A stretch of DNA of 64,000 bases, from the NCBI RefSeq assembly GCF_000185805.1, contig NC_014926.1, positions 762,418-826,417 on the forward strand. The letters are read 5' to 3'. Both the position numbers and the translations under genes were made by a program. The DNA is from Thermovibrio ammonificans HB-1 (GTDB lineage: Bacteria > Aquificota > Aquificia > Desulfurobacteriales > Desulfurobacteriaceae). The notes beneath the pieces were generated by a model. That model was not told where the DNA came from and made no database searches. It saw only the letters and a list, made by a program, of their open reading frames with translations. Positions 58,036 through 64,000 of this stretch are shown here, piece after piece. Position 1 is the first letter of the stretch. Each line of letters begins with the position of its first letter.

Positions 58036-59198
58036 GGCTCTTTTTCCTCTTCTCTGCGCTGTTGTTTTTCTTTTCCTGCGGTTCTGAACAGAAGACCACC
58101 CTTTACCTTAACGGCCGGATAGAGGGGGACCCTTACCTGGTTGAGAGCAAATACCCCGGGAAGGTTGTGAAGCTCATGTGCGACGAGGGGGACTCCGTTG
58201 AGAAGGGGCAACCCCTTGCAGAGCTTGATTCAAAAGAGCTTAACGCCCGTTTGAAGGAGGCGGAGGCGGCCTACAAGGCTGCTCTTTCTGCGTGGAGGGC
58301 CAAGGAGCAAGAGGTGGCGGCCCTGGAGAGGCAGGCAGACTCTCTGAGGGAGCGCATCTCGGAGCTCACTTCCGCTGTTCCCCTTCAAACCAGCTCTGCC
58401 GAGAAAGAGGTTGAAGCTCTTGAAGGGGAGCTTCACGCCCTTGAGGCCCAGAAGAGCTCCCTTGCGGCAACTTTCTGGAAAGCGGAAAGGGACTATAAAC
58501 GCTTTGAGGCCCTTTACAGGCGGCGGGTTATCTCCCAGAGCCGCTACGAACAGGCGAAAGTTGCCTACGAGAACGCCAAAGCCTCTTTAAGGGCCGTTGA
58601 GGGCAAGATAGAGGCTCTGAAGTCTCAGCTTGCCGCTGCACGGGAGAAAGTGAAGCTCTCTCGGACCCGCTGGAAAGAGGTTGCCTCCTTAAAGAAGGAG
58701 CTCGCCTCTTTGCTTGAAAGGCTCAAGGCCGCCTTGGCCGAGGCAAAGGGTTACAGACACAAAGCCGCTTCGGCTAAAGCTGTAGTTGAGCGGGTTAAGG
58801 CGATGCTTTCGGATATGGTTATCCGCTCCCCCGTTAACGGGGTTGTTGCGGAGAAGCTCGTTGAGCCTGGGGAGGTTGTAGCTCCCGGGAGGCCCCTCTT
58901 TGTCATCTACAACCTTAACAGGCTCTACTTTGAGGGCTTCGTTCCGGAGAAGGAAATAGGCCTCATTCACCTTGGCCAGAGGGGTTACGTTGTTGTCGAC
59001 TCCTACCCCGGTAAAAAGTTCCCCGTTGTTGTTACCTACGTTGCAACAAAGGCGGAGTTTACCCCCAAGGAGGTTCAAACTAAGGAGGAACGGGTAAAAG
59101 AGGTCTTTAGAGTTAAGCTGAGGCTCCTTGAGAACCCCCGCCACCTCCTTAAGCCGGGTATGCCTACAGACTGTTACGTTTACCTGGAGAGAAAGTGA
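58032..59198 (+). CDS. Lipoprotein HlyD-family adaptor of the ABC exporter (YbhG-like)
   Basis: The 388-residue adaptor has a short hydrophobic N-terminus ending in FFFSCGS, a likely lipobox with Cys16, so the protein is probably lipid-anchored in the periplasm. Lipoyl and coiled-coil elements are LNGRIEGDPYLVESKYPGKVVKLMCDEGDSVEKGQPLAEL, an Ala-rich helical hairpin at about 70-250, and VIRSPVNGVVAEKLVEPGEVVAPG. It overlaps the TolC-type gene by GTGA and the ABC ATPase gene likewise. Its place before a fused ATPase and two ABC-2 permeases matches E. coli ybhG-ybhF-ybhS-ybhR. Confidence 0.92.
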   Translation: MRLFFLFSALLFFFSCGSEQKTTLYLNGRIEGDPYLVESKYPGKVVKLMCDEGDSVEKGQPLAELDSKELNARLKEAEAAYKAALSAWRAKEQEVAALERQADSLRERISELTSAVPLQTSSAEKEVEALEGELHALEAQKSSLAATFWKAERDYKRFEALYRRRVISQSRYEQAKVAYENAKASLRAVEGKIEALKSQLAAAREKVKLSRTRWKEVASLKKELASLLERLKAALAEAKGYRHKAASAKAVVERVKAMLSDMVIRSPVNGVVAEKLVEPGEVVAPGRPLFVIYNLNRLYFEGFVPEKEIGLIHLGQRGYVVVDSYPGKKFPVVVTYVATKAEFTPKEVQTKEERVKEVFRVKLRLLENPRHLLKPGMPTDCYVYLERK

Positions 59199-61036
59199 AC
59201 GTTGTAGAGGCCAGGGAGCTCTACATAACCTACCGTAAGGGAAGAGTGGTTGCCGTGAACGGCCTCTCTTTTGCAGTTCCTAAAGGGGCCGTTTTCATCT
59301 TTATAGGGCCCGACGGAGCCGGTAAGTCCTCCACTTTGAAGGCCGTTGCCGGAGTTTTAACTTACAACGGCGGGAGTTTGAGAACCTTCGGAGTTGACCC
59401 CAACAACGATAGGGCTTTCAGCAGGATAAGAGAGAGGCTCTCTTTCATGCCCCAAGGCTTGGGGCACAACCTTTACAAGCGGCTTTCGGTTCTGGAGAAC
59501 CTCAGGCTCTTTGCCGAACTTTACGGCCTTTCTAAGAAAGAGAGGGAGGAGCGTATAGAGCTTCTCCTTAAAGTCACCGGCCTTGAACCCTTTAAAGGGC
59601 GCCTTGCGGGTCACCTGTCCGGCGGTATGATGCAGAAGTTATCGCTTGCCTGCGTTCTTCTTCACCGGCCGGAGCTCCTCATCCTCGATGAGCCCACAAC
59701 CGGCGTAGACCCTATCTCTCGCAGGGAGATATGGAGGCTCCTCTACCGCTACAACCGAGACGGCATGACCATTCTCCTCTCAACCTCCTACCTCGACGAG
59801 GCGGAGAGGGGAACGGCGCTCCTCCTCATGAACAGGGGAGAGGCCGTAGTCTCCGGGGAACCGGAGCGGGTGGTCAAAACCCGCTATCCCGTTTTTGAAG
59901 CTCGGGGTCCCGACGTAGAAAAGGCCTACAGCGTGGTTTGGAGCTTCTCGAACAACCCCAGACTGAAAAGGGGGCGTTTGCGGTTTACGGCCCCTAAGGA
60001 GAGGGTAGAAGAGGGGCTGAGGGGCCTTAACGTTGAGCTTAGGGAGGTTGAACCAACTCTTGAAGACCTGTTTGTTGAGAAGGTGGGGCTGAAGAGGGTG
60101 GAAATCCCGGACGACTTTAAACCCTCTGCTGAAATCCCGGAAGAGGCGGTTGTTGTTGACTCCGTGGTGAAGAAGTTCGGCTCTTTTACTGCTGTTAAAG
60201 GGGTTTCCTTCACGGTTAAGAGGGGGGAGATATTCGGCCTTTTGGGGCCCAACGGTGCCGGTAAAACTACCCTGATAAAGACGATTCTCGGCCTCTACAG
60301 GCCCAATGCCGGCAGGATTGTGGTTGCTGGAAGCTCCGAGCCGAGTAAAATAAAGAGGCTTGTGGGCTACACCTCTCAGAAATTCTCCCTCTACTCCGAC
60401 TTAACCGTTTTCGAGAATCTCGTTTACTGGGGAAACGCCTACGGGCTTGCCCCCAAGGTAGTTAAAGCCCTCGTTGAGAAGACCGCCTCTTACTTCGGCC
60501 TCGATGATTACCTGGGCGAGCTTGTGGAGAACCTGCCCTTAGGGGTAAAACAGAGGGTATCGCTTCTGTCTGCCCTTTTACACTCGCCTTCGGTCCTCTT
60601 CCTCGACGAGCCAACTTCCGGGGTGGACCCTGCCGAGAGGGATGCCTTTTGGCAGGCCATAAGGCTGCTATCGCGCCGGTTCGGCGTTACGGCCATTGTG
60701 ACCACCCACTACATGGACGAGGCGGAGTACTGCGACCGGGTGGCCCTTATGAGCAGGGGAGAGCTTGTTGCCCTCGGTTCACCTGAGGAGCTTGAGCAGG
60801 AAGTGGAGAGGGAGCTTGGAAAACCCTTTCTGCTTTCATGTAAAGACCCCTTTGAGGCCGAAGAGCGGCTTGTTGCCGCCGGTTACCGGGCAACCCTTTA
60901 CGGCCGTAAGGTGAAGTTTTTTTCTGCAGAGAAGGTTACTCCCGAAAAGATACGCTCCTTAGGGATAGAGCCTTACTCTTTAAAACCCTCTGCCGTTACT
61001 ATGGAAGACGTTTTCGTTTTTAAGGCGGGAAGATGA
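59195..61036 (+). CDS. Fused two-domain ABC transporter ATPase (YbhF-like)
   Basis: The 613-residue protein holds two ABC domains. The first has Walker A GPDGAGKSS (about 33-41), signature LSGGMMQK, and Walker B LILDEPTTGVDP. The second has GPNGAGKTT (about 350) and LFLDEPTSGVDP, but its signature is degenerate: LPLGVKQR where LSGG is expected. One composite ATP site may therefore be inactive, as in several asymmetric ABC exporters. It powers the two permeases that follow. GTG start overlapping the adaptor gene. Confidence 0.94.
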   Translation: MNVVEARELYITYRKGRVVAVNGLSFAVPKGAVFIFIGPDGAGKSSTLKAVAGVLTYNGGSLRTFGVDPNNDRAFSRIRERLSFMPQGLGHNLYKRLSVLENLRLFAELYGLSKKEREERIELLLKVTGLEPFKGRLAGHLSGGMMQKLSLACVLLHRPELLILDEPTTGVDPISRREIWRLLYRYNRDGMTILLSTSYLDEAERGTALLLMNRGEAVVSGEPERVVKTRYPVFEARGPDVEKAYSVVWSFSNNPRLKRGRLRFTAPKERVEEGLRGLNVELREVEPTLEDLFVEKVGLKRVEIPDDFKPSAEIPEEAVVVDSVVKKFGSFTAVKGVSFTVKRGEIFGLLGPNGAGKTTLIKTILGLYRPNAGRIVVAGSSEPSKIKRLVGYTSQKFSLYSDLTVFENLVYWGNAYGLAPKVVKALVEKTASYFGLDDYLGELVENLPLGVKQRVSLLSALLHSPSVLFLDEPTSGVDPAERDAFWQAIRLLSRRFGVTAIVTTHYMDEAEYCDRVALMSRGELVALGSPEELEQEVERELGKPFLLSCKDPFEAEERLVAAGYRATLYGRKVKFFSAEKVTPEKIRSLGIEPYSLKPSAVTMEDVFVFKAGR

Positions 61037-62139
61037 GGATTTCTCGGGTTGCTGCTATTGTGAAGAAGGAGGTTCGGGAGCTTCTCAGAGACCCGATTTC
61101 CCTTCTGACACTTTTCCTCGTTCCCGTTTCTATGATGCTCGTTTTCGGCTTCGGGTTGAAGCTCGACGTTAAAAAGGTCCCCTTTGCCGTTCTCGACCAG
61201 GATAACTCCCGCCTCTCAAGGGAAGTCACCTGGCAGTTTGTCTCAAACAGGGAGTACTTCACCTTTAAGGGGAGTGTTGTCTCCTACTCGGATGCCGACA
61301 AGCTCCTTAACTCCGGAAAGGTTATGCTCGTTCTCGTTTTCCCTCCTAAGTTCGAAAAAGAGGCCTTAGAGAAGAAGAGGGCCGAGTTTCAAGCACTCAT
61401 AGACGGCACTTTCCCCTACAGGGCCGAAGTTGTTAAGAGTTACGTTGAAGCGGCCGTTGCCGCCTTTAACCTTTCACGGAGCCACAGCTCCCTGCCGGTT
61501 GAGGTAAAGCCCCGTTACTGGTTTAACGAATCTCTAAACCAGGATAGGGTTGTTGCGGTTGGAACTCTGGCCGTTGTGCTCATGATATCCCCGGCCGTTT
61601 TTGCTGCGCTGCTGATAGTTAAAGAGAAGGAGTCGGGCTCCATATACAACGCTTACACCGCTCCGATTACTAAAGGGGAATTTTTGGTGGGGAAGCTCCT
61701 TGCCGGCTTTTCGATATCGATTCCCAACGCCTTAATCTGCTTGGGTATGGTTCTCTTTATCTTTGGCGTTTACCCAAAGGGGAGTCTTTTCCTCCTTATA
61801 GTGGGTACTCTGCTTTACCTGTTCGTTGCTACGGCTTTCGGCCTTTTTATGTCAAACTTTTTCAACTCCCAGGCGGCCGCTTTTATAGGCACTACCGTCC
61901 TCACCATAGTGCCTTCTATCCTCTACTCGGGTTACCTTACCCCCCTCTTCTCCATGGGTGAAAGTGCAGTTGTTACCTCTCACCTGGTTCCGGCCTTTTA
62001 CTACTTAAAGTTCCTTAAAGGCGTTTTCTTTAAAGGAGTGGGCCTCTCCCGGCTCTGGCCGCAGCTGTCGGCCCTACTGGCTGCATTTTCCATCCTCTTC
62101 GGGGCCACTTACTTAACCTTTAAGAAGAGGGAGCGGTGA
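61033..62139 (+). CDS. ABC-2 type permease, first (YbhS-like)
   Basis: The 368-residue protein has one N-terminal helix (about 24-44) after the basic RVAAIVKKEVRELLRDP, a large periplasmic domain to about 170, and five helices from about 175 to 360, typical of ABC2_membrane_3 proteins. KEKESGSIYNAYTAPITKGEFLVGK is the characteristic cytoplasmic coupling segment. With the next gene it forms the transmembrane heterodimer. ATG start overlaps the ATPase stop; its stop overlaps the next GTG. Confidence 0.93.
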   Translation: MRISRVAAIVKKEVRELLRDPISLLTLFLVPVSMMLVFGFGLKLDVKKVPFAVLDQDNSRLSREVTWQFVSNREYFTFKGSVVSYSDADKLLNSGKVMLVLVFPPKFEKEALEKKRAEFQALIDGTFPYRAEVVKSYVEAAVAAFNLSRSHSSLPVEVKPRYWFNESLNQDRVVAVGTLAVVLMISPAVFAALLIVKEKESGSIYNAYTAPITKGEFLVGKLLAGFSISIPNALICLGMVLFIFGVYPKGSLFLLIVGTLLYLFVATAFGLFMSNFFNSQAAAFIGTTVLTIVPSILYSGYLTPLFSMGESAVVTSHLVPAFYYLKFLKGVFFKGVGLSRLWPQLSALLAAFSILFGATYLTFKKRER

Positions 62140-63221
62140 GCTATTTGGTTCTCCTTTATAAAGAGATTGTTCAGTTCCTCAGGAACAGGGGGTTACTCCT
62201 CTTTGCCGTTTATGCCTTTACTCTCGACATCTACTTGGCAGCAAACGGCATAGACCTCACCCTTAAAAAGGCCCCCTTTTACGCCCTCGACAGGGACCTT
62301 TCTCACACCTCAAGGGAACTCATATCCCGCTTCCCTCCCTACTACTTCAACTTCAGGGGATACCTGCTCAACGACTCCCAGGTAGACGAAGTTCTCCTAT
62401 CGGATAGAGCCGTTGGGGTTGTTGTTTTCCCTCCCGATTTCGAAAGGGACCTTCTCAGCGGGAGGAAAACGGAGGTAGCCCTCTTTGTAAACGGGGCGGA
62501 GCTCAGCTCCAGCTACCTCTTTTCCGCCTATGCTACCCGCATAATACTTAACTTCCTTACGGCTTCTCTCTATAAACCTTTTGTAGAAGTGGAACCCAGG
62601 GTTTTCTACAACCAGAGCTGTTCAAGCCGCCTCTTTATGGCCTACTCGGAACTTCTGACCATGATAACCCTCTTCCTCCTTTTGCTTCCCGCCTCGGCGG
62701 TGGTTCTTGAAAAAGAGCGGGGAAACATAGAGATGGTGATTGTGTCACCTTTAAAGCCGGAGCTCTTTGTGGCTGCAAAGGCAGTCTCTATGGGAATAGT
62801 CGTTCTGCTTTTTACGGCTTTTGCCCTTTTGTTTACCGTTAAGCACCTTGTAGGTGTAAAATTTGCAGGCTCTTACTGGGACTTTCTCCTCCTTACTGCC
62901 GTTTACACCTTTGCCGCTACCGGCCTTTCCATGTTCATTGCGGCGGTTTCGGAGAATATGCTTCAGGTCTCTCAGCTGACCATTTTAATTTTGATTCCGA
63001 TTCTCTACCTGTCGGGTAACTGGACTCCCATAGACGCAATGCCTCGGGTTTTGCAGTGGCTTTCGGTTCTTTCTCCTCTTAAGTACTACGTGAACGGTGC
63101 GTTCTCTATTGCCATTAAGGGACTCTCTGTCTGGAGCTTAAAGCGGGAGCTGTTTGTTCTGCTCCTCCAGGGAATTGGCCTCTTTGGCTTGGGAACCGTT
63201 ATCCTCAAGCGACGCAGGTAG
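62136..63221 (+). CDS. ABC-2 type permease, second (YbhR-like)
   Basis: The 361-residue partner permease shows the same layout: basic start YLVLLYKEIVQFLRNRG, one helix, a periplasmic domain with the KAPFYALDRDLSHTSRE pattern, then five helices. KERGNIEMVIVSPLKPELFVAAK is the coupling segment. It is shorter at the N-terminus than the first permease. GTG start overlaps the previous stop (GTGA). The last 84 bases overlap, in the opposite direction, the end of cas6. It is the last gene of the efflux operon. Confidence 0.93.
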   Translation: MSYLVLLYKEIVQFLRNRGLLLFAVYAFTLDIYLAANGIDLTLKKAPFYALDRDLSHTSRELISRFPPYYFNFRGYLLNDSQVDEVLLSDRAVGVVVFPPDFERDLLSGRKTEVALFVNGAELSSSYLFSAYATRIILNFLTASLYKPFVEVEPRVFYNQSCSSRLFMAYSELLTMITLFLLLLPASAVVLEKERGNIEMVIVSPLKPELFVAAKAVSMGIVVLLFTAFALLFTVKHLVGVKFAGSYWDFLLLTAVYTFAATGLSMFIAAVSENMLQVSQLTILILIPILYLSGNWTPIDAMPRVLQWLSVLSPLKYYVNGAFSIAIKGLSVWSLKRELFVLLLQGIGLFGLGTVILKRRR

Positions 63222-63965
63222 CTTTACAAGGCCTACTTTCCCGAAACCCATCGTGGTTTTCCTTCCTACCCCTGCGTACTTTGCAAAGTTGAAGAGGGCG
63301 TTTGCCCAGCGCTTTATCTCCCTTTCTTCCTCCGGTAGGTACAGGAAAACCCGCCCCCTAAACCCGGTGATTTTTGCCCTGTCGGAGAGTTCTACTTTCT
63401 GTGTTTTTATCCAGCACCCGGAGGGAACGAGGGAGTTCCCGAGCTTTTTGGCCACTTCCACCGGGACTTTATCCGGTGAGAATGTGTTCCACTTTCTTGT
63501 AAGGCTCTTTACAATCAGTGTAGGGTCGGGTAACGGGTAGTCGTAGTTTCCCCGTTTGAAAGAGGTTGGGGATTTGAACTGAAGGGTGAAGTCCTTCTCC
63601 GGGGGGAGCTTCATCAGCTCCTTGTAGCTCTCGGCCTCTGTAACCTTAAATCCGGTGAAATCTGCCCTTTTCCCTCCAACTTTTAGTTCTCTTTTAAAGG
63701 CGTTTAAGGTCAGCTCCTTTGCTATGGGGCCGAACAGCTCGGGTTTGAGGACGTTTATCTCAAGGTGGAGTTTCCTTGTTGTCTCTTTCTCTTTAAACAG
63801 CTCTCTGCAGAATAATGTGAATGGCTTTACGGCACCTTTGTGGAAAAACTCGCCGGTTTCCTCCCCTATCATTTGGAAGAAGAGACCGTGAATATGTTTG
63901 GGTTTAAGCTCTCGGGTGGGAAGCTCCTCCTCTATCTCTACGTATGCGAATATCTTAATCGGCAT
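63138..63965 (-). CDS. cas6: CRISPR-associated endoribonuclease Cas6
   Basis: The 275-residue protein is a Cas6, which cuts CRISPR precursor RNA inside each repeat. The N-terminal ferredoxin-like fold begins MPIKIFAYVEIEEEL, with HIHGLFFQMI and KPFTLF. The C-terminal GVGRKTTMGFGKV (232-242) is the glycine-rich loop of the family. A non-conserved tail of about 26 residues follows, encoded in the overlap with the permease gene. No CRISPR repeat is seen between here and the right edge, and no other complete cas gene, so the array and effector genes lie beyond the window. The ATG overlaps a partial upstream gene. Confidence 0.9.
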   Translation of the reverse strand: MPIKIFAYVEIEEELPTRELKPKHIHGLFFQMIGEETGEFFHKGAVKPFTLFCRELFKEKETTRKLHLEINVLKPELFGPIAKELTLNAFKRELKVGGKRADFTGFKVTEAESYKELMKLPPEKDFTLQFKSPTSFKRGNYDYPLPDPTLIVKSLTRKWNTFSPDKVPVEVAKKLGNSLVPSGCWIKTQKVELSDRAKITGFRGRVFLYLPEEEREIKRWANALFNFAKYAGVGRKTTMGFGKVGLVKLPASLEDNGSQAKEANSLEEQNKQLPL

Positions 63966-64000
63966 CTTCTATCTCTAAAAAGCACCAGCCTGGAGTTTCA
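63955..64000 (-). CDS. 3' end of a leftward gene upstream of cas6 (cut by window edge)
   Basis: A leftward frame is open from the right edge to a TAA at 63955-63957 and ends in WCFLEIEDAD. It overlaps the cas6 start by 11 bases, like most genes in this window, which suggests an operon. Only 14 codons are visible, so the product cannot be named; another cas gene is the natural guess. Confidence 0.4.
   Translation of the reverse strand, partial: ETPGWCFLEIEDAD

Noticed and set aside
63222-64000. CRISPR repeats near cas6
   Set aside because: No direct repeats of the expected size are visible; the interval is coding.
1-64000. tRNA, rRNA, insertion sequences, integrases or prophage genes
   Set aside because: None recognised on either strand; all gaps are short and no transposase-like protein or terminal inverted repeats were seen.

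Overview
The window is a very gene-dense bacterial chromosome segment with about 60 protein genes and no gene-free stretch above about 185 bases. I recognised no rRNA, tRNA, insertion sequence or CRISPR array. Lipopolysaccharide-export permeases (LptF/LptG family), outer-membrane beta-barrel and TolC-type proteins, and a meso-diaminopimelate-type MurE show a Gram-negative organism. Frequent stop/start overlaps, frequent TTG starts, AGG arginine codons, charged proteins, short-form HisG, BioW, a UbiA-type prenyltransferase and an SQR-like flavoprotein suggest a thermophilic, probably chemolithotrophic bacterium. My best guess is Aquificota, perhaps Desulfurobacteriaceae; this is an inference from memory, not a database result.

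Layout. 1-6232 (+): the 3' end of a Pel-type exopolysaccharide locus: PelA cut by the window edge, a membrane-anchored TPR protein, and a PelB-like SPOR/TPR/beta-barrel protein. 6283-8445 (+): a UPF1-like SF1 helicase. 8447-17306 (-): a ten-gene run birA, HD phosphohydrolase, secD, secF, lptF, lptG, nfi, ndk, an unrecognised gene, and a fumarylacetoacetase-family gene. 17342-20100 (+): prmC, murA, hisG from a 35-bp divergent promoter region. 20087-22771 (-): glmS, purU. 22838-25505 (+): mnmE, an M23 peptidase, bactofilin. 25484-31274 (-): a dicarboxylate/amino-acid symporter, HAD phosphatase, ubiA/mqnP, marC, dtd, mscS, bioW. 31385-37965 (+): ychF, recO, an addA-like nuclease-helicase, then an SQR-like flavoprotein and a class IV aminotransferase behind a separate promoter.

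37970-52591 (-) is the longest co-directional run: moaA, a DUF948-like gene, a YtxH-like gene, murE, murF, ddl, ftsQ, ftsA, ftsZ, then cheZ-like, cheA, cheW, a soluble chemoreceptor, cheV, cheY. Wall-precursor synthesis, division and chemotaxis therefore lie in one array. murE has no ATG, GTG or TTG at its proper N-terminus. The best start is an ATA that overlaps the stop of the gene before it and sits behind a strong Shine-Dalgarno sequence.

52775-63221 (+) holds two TetR-family regulators and a combined export operon: an EmrA/EmrB-type MFS pump, a TolC-type channel, and a YbhG/YbhF/YbhS/YbhR-type ABC pump, behind a 9-bp-arm palindrome overlapping the likely promoter of the second TetR gene. 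At the right edge a leftward cas6, preceded by the last codons of another gene, marks the end of a CRISPR-Cas operon outside the window. Opposing genes meet tail to tail with overlaps or gaps of only a few bases, so there is little room for ordinary terminators.
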